From Pempheris klunzingeri (taxonomy: Eukaryota > Chordata > Actinopteri > Acropomatiformes > Pempheridae): DNA of 64,000 nucleotides. Shown here piece by piece: positions 52,201 to 64,000 of this stretch (positions within the stretch are counted from its first letter, which is position 1; each line of letters begins with the position of its first letter). The notes under the pieces were generated by a model. That model made no database searches. It was not told where the DNA came from and was given only the letters and a program-made list of their open reading frames with translations. Location of the stretch: contig NC_092013.1 in assembly GCF_042242105.1 (NCBI RefSeq), positions 18,902,618 to 18,966,617 on the forward strand, given 5' to 3'. The position numbers were made by a program, and so were the translations under genes.

Positions 52201-54912
52201 AGTCGGTTGTGATTTAAGGCAGATGTGTGAAAGTCGGCCTAGCGCTGAGACCCGAAGACCACATCAGGTCCAAACTGAGACCGAACTGAGTCGAGCCAAA
52301 GAGCAGATCAGGGAGGAAAAAGGTTCAAAGATTTGGACTCTGACTTTTCATCCAAAGCTTTTAGTGACGCAACAGACAGAAACTTCATAGTTATTGCTGA
52401 GACACTTTTATTGTAACATCTGAATGACAACAGCAGCCTATTGTTTATGTTCCCTGCAATCGGATACACAGTCTGAATAAATTGAAGTGCAACTTTGAAT
52501 TCACAAGCTAAGCAGTTTCCACACGAGGACATAAAACATGCTTCCTGCGGACCATTCAGATACAGCACATCACACATTTGTGCACGCACGCAACAAGATC
52601 TGTTTATTACTCAAAGTGAAAACAACTAGACCAAGAATGTGTCCTAAAGTGTGCGACATCTTTCTTCATATACTCACTATGACAGAGACTGCCACATGAG
52701 AAAGTAAATGGCAGATTTAACAAGGACAGTTTCATTACTCACTGATGGCTGTGTTTGGTCTCACTGCGCTGAGGAAACGCAGCTGACCCCAGTCTCTATA
52801 CACAACGTAACTAAACAAAACAGGCTCCGCGCGAGTACTCCAAATTGGTTAAATAAACTCCTGCAACAACGACTGAAGGAGGTCAGCGTATGTGTTTCTG
52901 TGTTCACCACCCAGTGGCTCGCACTCAACAATGCGGCAGAAGTCGAGTTTGTACACTTTGTGATCAAACCTTGGCACAGATCGGCCCCCTGAGAGGAACT
53001 ACATATTATCACTCAAGTCCACTGGTGAATTAGCTTTGGCCCAGCTAACTTGAAAACAGCCTCAGTGACCCGGCGCTGTCTCAAATTCTCCTCCTGATAA
53101 TGAGTGCAACTCCGCTGATTTTTGTTCTCAGGATTACGGCCAGTTCAATTATTGGAGGACGGTACAACAGCGAATGCCAGATCAGATATGGCTTTCAAAG
53201 CTTGGACAGAAAGGCTGTTTTTGCTTTCTCACTTCACTTTAGGAAATTATTTGGCCAGACTTTTTACAACCCCCCCCCCCCCTTTTTCTCTGTCACAGGA
53301 CAGTCGAGGAGGTCATAGGACAAGTGAGGCAGCCACAAACTACCGGTTCAACGACTACATCTATAACTATTTAGCTGTGCAAATAAGAGGACATCTCTGT
53401 TCGCACTTCTGTTTATTGCTGTTTGTGTCTGTCAGCAGTATGAAGGAGCGCCAGTGCAAATTAGCCTGTTTTTATGTTAGTCTGGAAACATTATCCACAA
53501 TATATCGTTGGTATCAGAACAATCTGTCTGTTCTGTTTGTGGTGGCTCGTCTTCAGTGCGTCACATCAAATGTTCTAAACGCTGTTTGTTAAAAAGTGTA
53601 AATGTTTCCATTTCGACCAAAGGAGAACAAGCATGAACAAGACGGGCTGAAGAGGCTCATAGCAAGTTTTTGTTAACAAATGTTCACATCTGCAGTAATC
53701 TCTATGACCTCTGTTTAACTGGGAAGTCACACTGAGATTAAAACCTCGAGCACAGCAGCGACGATGGCTACGACAGAATGAATTACATAATACAGTGGAT
53801 GAACCCAAGCAGCAATATTTCGACCACTCAAGTTTGAGCCTGCACATTGTTACCAAGACCAAAGATTGCAACAGGGTGCGCTTGTTTTGCCAACCTCTGT
53901 ACTTATAGAGGACACATTAAACTGAAGCCATTCGTATGATTTCACCAGAAGTAATCCAATAGACTAAAATGTTTCAGTTAAAGTACAGTGCATTTCTTTT
54001 GGCTGAGGAGGGTCAGCAAGTCCAAACTATTTCAGTTCTTCGTACAGCTGCTCCAAGTTTGAGACCGTCTAACGTTGGTCTAAAGTATCACCATCTTGTG
54101 GACAGAAGACTCCACTTCCTTTTCTGGCATTTGTCTCTGTCTTTGCTTTGACATTTTGTGGCAAACTCTTTCCAGATTGATTATTTTAAAGTCTCGGTTC
54201 ACTGAGCATGTGTATCTGCACCTTTACGACCAATCAAGCAGCGTCTCACATACCCTCTGACACCTCCGTGGCTCTTTTACTGCAACCACTCTTTTTATTT
54301 TTATTTATTTTTTGTCACTGCAATTTTCCATATCCCCACATTATGGTTACACCTTCTTTAAATAAATTCACCCCTGCTGTTATGGAGAGGTGGCGGTGTG
54401 TACGCAAAAATGCACATGTGGTTCTATGTTTCACGTTTTCTGTTTCAAGCTAATTTGACTGTATCCTGTCACTGTTAGCGGTCGTCTAGGCTTTTGTCGT
54501 ATTTGTTTTTAGTGGTTCAAATCAAAAAGATTCTTTTACACAATTAGTCCATACTCTATAAGTGTGGCAAATCACAGGTTTGAAAAAGTGGTGTCAGAAT
54601 ACAAATTTAGATATAGGAACACCCAGTAATCAGTGTCCTTCAGTGGCATCTACAGGTAGTGGAAAACAGTCATCGGTTTTGGATTGAAACGCTTATTTAA
54701 ATGATAAAGTAATCACATATTTAGAAAAAAAAACAGTCATTTACATTCTAAAAGCAAAGTTTCCCTCCTTTCAATGGTGTTAATGTAGAGTCGAAGGCGT
54801 CTGAAAGACACAGATGAATAGTTGGGTTTACGGGGCTGTGCTGTAGTTGGCGTGTGCAGAATACACGAGGAGAGTGACTCAGTTCACACACTGTGTGTGG
54901 CCTTATTGCAAC

Positions 54913-55374
54913 TCACTCTGAGATGATGAGATACTCCTGCTTGCAGGGGCACTTCACTGGAGAGAGGCAATACTGCTCAATCACAGGCACAGGCTTGTTG
55001 TGTCTCTGCTGCTTCTCCTCCCCGCAGATATTCACTTTGCACCATTTTTGTACGACATGTTAATCTGCTGCCTTCAGAACTTGAACTTGGACCGGTGGAC
55101 CATTAAAGTCCACTGTGATATCAGACGAAGGTGCTCCTGCTGAGTAGTCACGGGAGACAGCGCTGTCTGGCTCGCCACAGCAGCAGGTTTTAACAGTATT
55201 TTTTTTTTCTTTCCATGTTTTGTATGTTGGTATGATAGTCTTCAAAGTGTGCCTGAGGCTGCTAGAGGTGATGGGGCATGTCTGCACGGAAGGATAGATG
55301 CTGATGCAATTATATGTGAAGGGTGGCTGATCAAGTTTGATGCCAGTGAGAAGAGCTTCTGTAATTGTAGGCAA
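54913..55374 (-). pseudogene. Broken cysteine-rich open frame, unrecognised
   Basis: One minus-strand frame stays open from 55374 to 54913 except for a single TAA at 55060-55062. The part before it ends TVDFNGPPVQVQVLKAAD and contains TCCCGEPDSAVSRDYSAG; the part after it has [36 protein letters not shown] and a final TGA. Codons in 54913-55200 favour G or C in the third position and look coding, unlike the surrounding DNA. There is no clear splice acceptor before the cysteine-rich part (a poly-A run lies there on the coding strand). It may be a decayed secreted-protein exon, an allele with a nonsense change, or chance. No family recognised. Confidence 0.25.
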
Positions 55375-55872
55375 TTACAGTCCTGCTTTTTGGGGGACAG
55401 GAGAAGAGGAAAATTATCAAAATATTCATCTTGTGTGTTGTGACATTTAAACATAGTAAGAGAGTAATCTCTATATGGATTTATTGAAAGAAGTAAACCC
55501 AGTTTTTCCACTTTGTACAGTGATTGGGTGTTTCCTCAGTATGAAAAGAGGCAGAAAGTAAAATAAATTAATTCGCTCATTCTTCACATAATTACATATT
55601 TCACTGTGTTCACCATAAAACTCTGTTGTCAGGAGTGTTTGGTTTAGACAGGGAAATAAATATGCATAAAAGCAAAGAATGTCATTCAAAAGTTGTTCTG
55701 CCATAACAAAAGTGTGACCGTATAACTATACATCCCTAATATAAGAGCTGTACTGTCTTTGCCGTACTGTAGTGTCAGCTAAAACTAATGTGGACAAGAA
55801 GGGCTAACGTGCTACAACAGCCTAATACATTTCCATCAGAAGAAACCTGATGCAGGTTAACAAACGACGGCA

Positions 55873-56270
55873 ATCCACAACAAATACAACAATAGAAATG
55901 TGGCGCAGCAAATGAAAAAACGTATTTACAGCAAACATGTTTCAAACACGACGCGACTCAAAAAAAACACTGCAACAAAAGCAAAGAACGGCAGGCCTCC
56001 AGGGGGAGCACTAAGTGGACCAGCTTTTCGACCAGATGAGAGAGTGTGTTTGGTTTTGAAGCAGAAAGAAAAGTGCAGTAAAGAGGCGAGATACAAAGGT
56101 GTGTATTTTTTACTGCCTAGAGGTGTTACGGCATTTTTCTGCTGCATTTCTTTTTGGGGTTTGTGTGTTTTTTCTAACTCTGCGTCGGTTTTAATGTGAA
56201 TGTATTTGTTCTGGCTCATTGAACACGTTTATTTAATTTCCTGCATGTTTCTGTTGCATTTGTTCTGGAT
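55873..56270. repeat. Possible MITE with imperfect terminal inverted repeats
   Basis: The left end CCACAACAAATACAACAATA, followed by 'gaaatgtggcgcagcaaat', is roughly mirrored by the right end ATTTCCTGCATGTTTCTGTT, followed by 'gcatttgttctgg'. About 400 bases in total. Open frames on both strands through it have no recognisable content. Confidence 0.4.
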
Positions 56271-57480
56271 TTTCATATCTGTTTTCTAATTGGCATAGTT
56301 TCTGAAGCTGCAGCATGTTTCTCCTAATGGAAATATCTTGGACTGTATATAACCATTTTTCAGTACCTTTGTTATAAATCAAGTGCAAAGTATTTAAATG
56401 CACATTTTTGTTGCTCATTACTGGGAATCATCATGAGACATAAAGTAACCGTTGAGGTCTGCAACATCAAAAACTCTCGTTTAACACTGTGCAGAGCAAA
56501 GTCATTCTCTCCAGTGGATTCTGGCATTGAGGAGGAGGGAAATTTTCTTTTGTTCTACATTTGTTCTGAATTCCTGGAGTTGTGTCTCTACACTCTGTGA
56601 CAAAAAATATCAGAGGAAAATTGAGATTTTCTACTCCTTTTGTGGATTTGGTATTATAACACATATTAAAGGCAGTTGTTGTGGCACTGCTGAGCAAGTG
56701 CTGAGTGTGGTCCCCAAGTCAGAAATGTGAGAACCGAACAAAACTAAACCTACAACGGGTGCAAGATGTAGCTTTAAAAGAAATTCCAAGAAACAGCACT
56801 GCTAACATAACCATGAATGCACGTGTGTGTTTATCATGTCACCTCTTTACAATTGGCGCCTTTCAACTCATCTGCTCAGCTTGTTCAGAAAAGTCGTCGG
56901 TGACCGTCCAAACAGGCATGCAGAAGCCTTTACGCCATGTTTCTACTCATACGGACCATACAGCATCTGTAACCTGTCTAAGAGCCTCGGCCTGGTCCGC
57001 CAGACCCCGTTCATCCACCTGTGGAACAGATTGTTCAGAGATGAGGAATGCTGCTGTGTCCAGAAGCTCCACTAATGTACCAGAAGAGAAGAAAACTGTT
57101 TTCCACCTCAGTACAATTCAGGCACTGCACATTTTGTTCATGACAATTTAAAAAATATTGAAGTCTAATAGAATATAGAATATAAGCTACTTTATGCTAT
57201 TGCTATTTTTTTTGCTATTTTATACTATTGCTTTCACTTGTTAAAGGAATTTCACATTTCATTAGATGAGTTTACATTTTCTCTGAAACATTCTCTGGTT
57301 TCATCTTGTTAAATGTCATGTGCTACTTTTCTTATCTATATCATTGTAAATTAAATATTTTGGGTTTTGAGCTGTTAGTTGGATGAATAAGCAACTTGAA
57401 CACTTAACCCTGAGCTCTGGAGACTTGTAATGGACATTTTTTCCCTTGTTCACATTCTGTAGACTTTTCTGTGTGACTTT

Positions 57481-57906
57481 TTAAAGGTCCCATATAATGC
57501 AAAACACACTTTTTTAATATCTTTTCAACATGAATATGTTTCCCTGTTGTGTCTAGAGACAGCCAAACTATGAGAAAAGACTACCTCTCTTTTTTCTCCT
57601 GCTTCATCTTTCAGTAAATGTGTGTGAAAGCAACCCTTCATCAGGGTGACTGAATCCCTCCTGAATCCACTTCGCTGCCCACCACTGTCTTTTCCTCACA
57701 AATACCAGCTTCCAGTGAAGCGAAGATGCAGAAAGTGAAAGCAAAGCAATAGGTTGTTCCGTTTTTCTAAAACAGAGCGTGAATGAGAATGCTACGAGAA
57801 AAACAATGTGTTTTTGAACATTAAACCAAGTAAATCTATTCCAGTAGGACCTCCAAACAACCTCCAAAGTATGAACTTGAAAATGAGCAGGTTATGGGAC
57901 CTTGAA
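57481..57906. repeat. MITE with terminal inverted repeats AAGGTCCCATA..TATGGGACCTT type
   Basis: The left end TTAAAGGTCCCATATAATGC and the right end GCAGGTTATGGGACCTTGAA are inverted copies with few mismatches. Inside are CAACATGAATATGTTTCCCT and GACAGCCAAACTATGAGAAA, matching a widespread teleost non-autonomous element. An 87-codon frame on the minus strand inside it is incidental. Confidence 0.85.
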
Positions 57907-60774
57907 TTGAAAGCACGTGTACAGACACACATAGGTTAGGGTAGGCTATGGTACATAAATATGTAGTGAAATTAATGGCATAAATATTTTCTAAATGAAC
58001 ATAACTAGAATACTTGGCATAGGCATGTCAGCATTTCATTTAATCAAATGACCCACTATCCTAAGTTTGCACAAAATCATTTACTATTTATAGAAATACA
58101 AATGCCAAGTGTACTGTGTGTTCAAGCTCCTCTTGAAGGCAGCATAAACGTGCAGAACAAATGACCGCTAGTTCAAAGATGCCTCAAAAGACCAGATGAC
58201 AAACTCCCCATCGCAGAGGAGAAAATTTGCCTTGGAATGACGCGGCCATTGATGAGGATGAACTTCTGATAGATTTAAAAAGAAATTCAAATCAACAACA
58301 GATGCCACCAGAGACGTTCTAGGAAAAAAACTGCTTTTTGTTATTTCCTTTACTTGACAAAGTGCCTGAAGTAAGCGTTGTGGAGACCAGCATCCTACCT
58401 TCAGCCCAGCCCCCTCTGATTTCATCACCCTGACTTCATCACTCTCTTTGTCGTTGTAAACTGACTACTGCGTCTTTTGTTTGAGTGCAGAGAAGCCTCC
58501 CTATTGATGGTGCAGTTTGTTTTTCATGCAAGTTGATGATAACCATATGGTTTAGTTTAGAAATGAGTTTCCATGTTTGCTATGTAGCTCAAATACAGAC
58601 CAACTCTGTCTGGAAACTCATTCTATACTTAAAAATTGTAACTCGCTCAACCCCAGCAAACACATAGAAGCACAATTGACTTTTTCTTTTTTTAAACAAC
58701 CGGGAAGTGTTCAATACAGGATAGTACAAATGCATTAAAACATAAATCATATGTATATTTAAAGCTTTATTGAATTCTTAATCTAAAATGACTAATATAC
58801 AGCACTTTTATCAAAATAGCATAGCAAGTCTTCTTGGGTTTAATCACCTGCTATTATGTCAAGGATGCAGTAATTTGTTAACTCTGTGGCACACATAATT
58901 TGAGATAACTACCCTGCAGCTAGCTCCTTGTTTCCAGCCTAACATACCATACAAATACAATAACTCTGCAGGAATGCTTTGAGAATATTAGCTCGCCCCA
59001 AGGGGACGAGTGCAGGTCTGATCGGCGCTATTGTAACCTGATGAGCCTGAGGCTAAGCTTCAACGGTTTCTGAGGGGATGGAGGAGATGATCAGCCCTCG
59101 GTCGGGTCTTCTCTTCAACCCTCATTAGCTGTCTAAAACATGACGCTTTTGATAAAAACCTGCAGCGGTTAAATTATAAACTATACCCTAGAGACAGAAT
59201 GTAGAAAAATGTTAAAGTTCACAATTTCTCCCTCATCTTGTTAAAAGAAGTTTTACTCTAACTTGAAAACTGCACATGTAAAATTATTCAATATTCTGGA
59301 AAAAAACATGTTAAGCTACGTCGGTGCACTGCATTTTACAGTAGTAATTATTCAGTTGTAAGTTACTATAGATTCATGCAGCATAGATGAAGGTAAAATA
59401 AGCCCCTACCTCTGCAAATGCCCTCTCTTCTCTCCACTGATGGGCGACTCCAGAGGATCACTGAAATATATTCCAGTTTGTTTCCAATTCCACAAGATCC
59501 CAGGGAGGGGAAGGACAATTTATTTTGTCAATTATCCCAAACAGTCCGTTCTGAGTCTTGCACTTGTTTGAAAAGTGTTCTGAAAGTAAGTGAGAAGTGT
59601 CCCAGGGGCTGCAGGCTCTGTCTGACTGAGGAGCGCTGCAGGTCCTAGTGCCTGTCCCTCTGCGAGGCTCGATAATTCACTTGGTTCTACGTTTTAAGTG
59701 TGGCACTTCATGTTCTGGGAAGCTTCCATGGCACAAATTACTGCTACTGCTGTTATAGTGACTGCTGTGGATCTACTAGAATAAACAGAGTCCATTTACA
59801 TGAAGTTACTGGACGAGTACCACTCCATAGGAATGCTCACCCATCCCCGTCCAGACTGAAATGTCTCACCTACAATAGCCAGGAAATCTGGATATCAGTG
59901 ATACCTAGAATATAAATCCTAATGATTGGTGATTACCCAACGATTCCTCTAGTTCCACTATGACTTTTACATATGCTGTTTTGAGCATAGATATAGAAAC
60001 ATGGTTACCTCATTCAATGTGTCCGCCATATCGGAGAGGTCAAGATCTGTTAGTATGTGTATTGAGGGATGGAGACTGTAGCTCGCTTAATTCTGTACTG
60101 ATTTTCATGAACTCTGGTTTGTTGTAAACTTGAGAAATTGAACATGACACTGATTATTTGCTGGAATTAAATTCAGTCACTGGGGGCGGATCAAATCAGC
60201 TCTACAGCAAAACATTAACCGTCTCTATAGCCACAACTTCGACAGGGAACATGCAGAATCCGATCTTTGAAAAGGCAACATAGATCTGTTATTTGGAATA
60301 TCAGCTTTTGTGAGTTTCTGGATCTATTATATTGTTATAAAGATGTCTGATTACTTGTTATTGTTTAAATAAATAAATAGATTAGTTCATTAATAAAGTG
60401 AACAAGACTATTTAACTCCAGTTAAGAGAAGAGCATCTCGTCAATCCATCTATAGCCTACACCCCGTACTATCTCCACTTCAGCGAGATGGATAGTTAGA
60501 TAGAAATAACATTAAATATGATATGATATGATATAATCTGGGCTTGGAGCCTGCATGTCCGTGTATGTTGGGTAATTCAGAAGGTGAATGTTTTAGCATA
60601 ATGCTGATTAGAGCGTTCAATTTCTCACATTTATAACAAACCAAATCTCATGAAATCAGTTCAGATTTAAGCAAGTTACAGTCAATTTGGTAATGAAGTC
60701 TTTGACCTCCCCAATATGGCGGCTGTACAGACACGCATCACATGAACAAATGCCATGTCTGTTTCTTTATCTAT

Positions 60775-61125
60775 AGTTTTGAGCGTCTCAACAACTGTTT
60801 GATACATTTCTGATAAGTTTAGCACAGACAGACATCCATGCCCCCCTTAAATATAATCAGTTTGGTGACCCCTTAACTTTTCGTCTAGCACGATCATCAA
60901 GTCAAATTTAAAATGTTGCACAATACTTCAGTTCATGACCAAAACCCTGCAAAACTAAGATATTCCCATCAGCCTCATCTGGACTTTGGGTTCGTGTTTA
61001 CTGTATGTTAGCATGCTAACACACTAATCTGAGATGGTGGTTGTGCTAACTGCTATATCTGCTAAACATTACCATGTTAGCATGTAGCTCAAAGCACGGC
61101 TGCGTCTACGTGCGGCCTTGCAGAG
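60775..61125 (+). repeat. Dispersed repeat with TTAGCATGCTAAC motifs
   Basis: Contains TTTTGAGCGTCTCAACAACT, CAGTTTGGTGACCCCTTAAC, CTGCAAAACTAAGATATTCC, ATGTTAGCATGCTAACACAC, TCTGCTAAACATTACCATGT and TAGCTCAAAGCACGGCTGCG. It overlaps in content with the end of the 34625-35045 copy. Confidence 0.8.
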
Positions 61126-61534
61126 CACATGCTTGTGCAATCGTGACATTATTTTACAATACCAATGATGCGTATAAGATTTCATGCAGTTATTGAATCT
61201 CGGTTCTTCGTTTTGTTCTTTACTGGCTAATTAAAAGACACTTAGTGTTTTACGGGTGGCTTTTATCAGGCTATTTCCTTGCAAGAGCCATATACTGATT
61301 ATGATGTAACACATAAGAAAATGCCCCCAAAAGCAGTAGGGTATGTGTCTCCTTAAGGTCTCCTAAAAGCTTGTCAAATTCACTTGCATGCTGAAACAAA
61401 AAGCAGGCAGGACAGGAAATAAAACCATGTACAGACTGTTGTCATTACTCTCTATTAATGTCCTTGCACTCACTGCAGCCAAGCAGCGTCCCATTCAGTC
61501 TTGAACCCAATTTGTCACCCTGTTCCTCATCAAG

Positions 61535-61760
61535 GTGATTACAGTTAACTAAAACTACACTAAAGATTAAAACTAGTTGTGAAATGAACTGAAATATAGA
61601 TATAAACTAGACGTTTAGAAAAAATGAAAACTAACTGAAATTATATTTTGTACTTGCATAACTAAAGTTAATAATATACTGAAAATGTGTCTTTAGTCTT
61701 TGTCAGTTTGGTCACATTTGTAATTCAAAATTAAAAACTAATGAGAAACACAAAACTATA
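61535..61760. repeat. Probable dispersed AT-rich repeat
   Basis: GATTACAGTTAACTAAAACT, TGAAAACTAACTGAAATTAT and CATAACTAAAGTTAATAATA resemble a known simple-composition teleost interspersed repeat built from 'actaaaact' units. The borders are vague. Confidence 0.5.
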
Positions 61761-64000
61761 ATAGCTCTGTTTTTCATACAGAAATAAATACAGATTAAAT
61801 CTGATGTGGATACACTATTGGGTTGTATTAGAGTGAATTCAAACAAATTGTGTGTCAATGCTAATTTGTCAGCTCTACTACAATATCAGTATGAAAGCAA
61901 GCAGACTCTGTGTTTGACTCGTGACCTCAGGTTGTTTAATCTGGTTTGAGTTCAGCCAACAGTCTTAAACTCACAGGCAGCTGCAGTGGCCTGCTCCTTC
62001 TGAAACAAAAGCACCGAGAACCAGCGAAACCTTTGAAAGGAACCGTATGTAAGCTCTTTTGTCAGATTATCTCAAGCAAATTGAGCACCTGACCTCAGCA
62101 GTGATCTGAAGGATCTGCGCTCAGACCACCAGCCAAAACCAGGCTAAGCATGCGGCCTGTGACCTCCGCTCCACACAGTCCACATTAGCCTGGGGGCCAC
62201 CAGGCAGATACCCTTTCAGGAAAAGGCTCCCCTGCTCTGGAGGACAATGGCTGTGTTGTCCTTGACAGAAAGGACCATTTCTGCATTGGATTCAATTTCT
62301 TATAGAACAGAAGAATTCAAAAAATTTCACGACCTTTCTGTACTTTCCTGTCAGGCTGTTTGAGTCTTTACTATCCTGAAAGCTCTGGCTATTGTTCCCA
62401 AACAGCAGTGTTCATCTGCGTCCACATCTGCACATGATACATGATACACGTGATAGTCGGTGCTCCACAGTTCCCCTCATGTAGAAATATGTTTGGCTTT
62501 ATATCTTTTTATAGGTGGCACCAGTTCTTGAATGTGTGCAAGTGATTTGTTAGCGGCCTACTGTGCTTCCTGTTCAGCCTTGTCTGTTTCTGTTACATGA
62601 CAAGAGTCTCGGCACATCTGTGTTTACAGCTGTGCGATGATGATGATGATCGAGGGATCTACTCTCTCTCTCGTTAGTGTTTGTTTACAAAGGGTTCAGT
62701 GTGTGTGTGTGTGTGCGGTTGGTGGGAGGTTGTGTCGCTCTGTGAGGACGGACTGCTGACGGATGAGCTCTCAGTTACTGCAGTTGTCATGAGAATGTGC
62801 TGATGGTCCAAACTATCACATCGTGACACTGTTTCACCATCTCACTTCAGTCTGCGCGGTGTCTTCACGAAGCCTGTCTCATAGGATTAATAGAATCTAA
62901 ATGCACAATCTACAATAGAGCCTTTGGTTTCCATTGTCTTTACCTTCGTGTCACTGTATTGCTTTATAAAATGTGATGGTCTTGCATGATATAGGTCCAT
63001 CAACTACAAATGCAAAGTATGTTATATTACTGTTGAACATTTCCTAAAGCATACCGTGTGTTTTTAAGTTAATATCCCATCTTCCATCAGACCTCTTTTG
63101 CGATTTAACAATCCACTTGCAGAGCTTCGTAACTTAATTTCTGAGCAGAGACTATTTAAAATCTTCCATGGTGATACATTGAGGCACTTCTCGACTTTCT
63201 GGGTTTTCAGATTTGTTTTTGTGAAGCAGCTGAAATTCATGCGATCCTTTTCATAACGTTCATGTTACTTTTTTGTCGTCTTCGGTTTATTTTTCATTGC
63301 TTATGAATGCAGCTTTTCAGCAGCCATCTCAAGTCTCGGATGGCACCATGTCGGGTTGTTTGAAGTGGTCCATGGACTATCAGCAATAATTATACTTGTA
63401 TAATAATGTAAATAGATAAAGCTCCAAATTATTCTTTGTGTTGGAGTCGTTATCTCAAGCAAGTTCACACTCTAAATACAAACAAGTGGCTGGTCTGGAG
63501 AAAGAAAATCAGTCTACATGATTCCAAAGCATAGATTTTGTTTTTTCAAGTATCAAGCTAAAGTAAAAAAGTAGCGCAGTCATTAAACTTCTGCCAACTG
63601 TATTTTACTGAACATACTGTACACACAGTCAGCGTGTGCATGCAACGTCAATGATACTGTAATGTCAAGATACTCTCTGATGATGATGTGGCCTCAATGC
63701 CAGAGGATGTATGTCAGTCAGAGTGACATTCTGCCACAATAAGGGTCTGAGATTAAGTCTCTGCAAGGCACTATATCTCCAAGTTGGCTGACTTCCCACC
63801 GATGATGCCCCACGGCATTGGTGGAGTGCCACTGCACAGCCGTCTTGTACTGAAGGGTGATATAGTGAATCAGTGGAAAACATAGTTTGACGGAGGAGTA
63901 TGTCATCCAGCTGGAATGTCTCCCTATATGAAACCTACTTGTTGTAAACTGCCTGTATTATTCAGTGCCATTTCCTCATATGGGTACAGACGTCGTTGTT

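Larger units (their letters stand above)
48060..64000. other. Long stretch with no convincing coding exon
   Basis: Searched on both strands for exons with splice sites and recognisable protein; none found. Content is repeats (49051-49262, 55873-56270, 57481-57906, 60775-61125, 61535-61760), homopolymers (T run at 50411-50426, T run near 51000, C run at 53270-53282) and unique sequence. The simplest explanation is a long first intron of a plus-strand gene starting near 48 kb, or an intergenic desert. The one protein-like trace is 54913-55374. Confidence 0.5.

Noticed and set aside
53122-53592. 156-codon open frame on the plus strand
   Set aside because: It crosses a C homopolymer and a T-rich run, shows no domain, lacks splice context, and a shorter frame overlaps it. 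Treated as chance.
63665-63906. Overlapping 60-70 codon minus-strand frames near the window end
   Set aside because: No transposase or other domain recognised and no splice context; left unannotated.

Overview
This is nuclear DNA from a bony fish, most likely a percomorph teleost. Genes are split by introns with GT/AG boundaries and lie among long intergenic stretches. The background holds microsatellites and many short decayed transposon copies of types common in teleost genomes. There is no operon structure and no CRISPR array. I read the genes by joining exons by eye in a continuous reading frame; no database search was possible.

Layout, left to right: (1) 2-2228 (+), the last ten exons of sycp1 (synaptonemal complex protein 1), cut off by the window edge. 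(2) 2877-3818 (-), a short mucin-like single-pass membrane protein that I cannot name. (3) 5309-11009 (-), a complete 15-exon sodium-coupled monocarboxylate transporter of the SLC5A8 type, 608 aa. (4) 13087-14632 (+), tshb, the beta subunit of thyrotropin, with a TATA box, a non-coding first exon and a poly(A) signal. (5) about 18000-23495 (+), a mitochondrial glutamate carrier of the SLC25A22/A18 type, 333 aa. (6) 24292-33783 (-), tspan2 (tetraspanin-2), 8 coding exons, 219 aa. (7) 40845-41450 (-), ngf, its whole coding region in one exon. (8) about 47940-48056, a probable CpG-bearing promoter and first exon of the next gene on the + strand, expected from gene order to be vangl1. From there to 64000 I find no convincing coding exon.

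The order sycp1 - tshb - tspan2 - ngf matches the human chromosome 1p13 order, so this is an ancient conserved block. The mucin-like gene and the transporter sit between sycp1 and tshb, and the glutamate carrier sits between tshb and tspan2; as I recall the human region, these three are absent there. The genes do not form a pathway. They are a meiotic structural protein, a pituitary hormone, a neurotrophin, two solute carriers, a myelin-associated tetraspanin and an orphan mucin, kept together by descent.

I see no new multi-gene system. The points most worth a second look are the orphan mucin, a broken cysteine-rich reading frame at 54913-55374, a perfect DR4 nuclear-receptor-type repeat at 38749-38764, and the several copies of the same mobile-element families.
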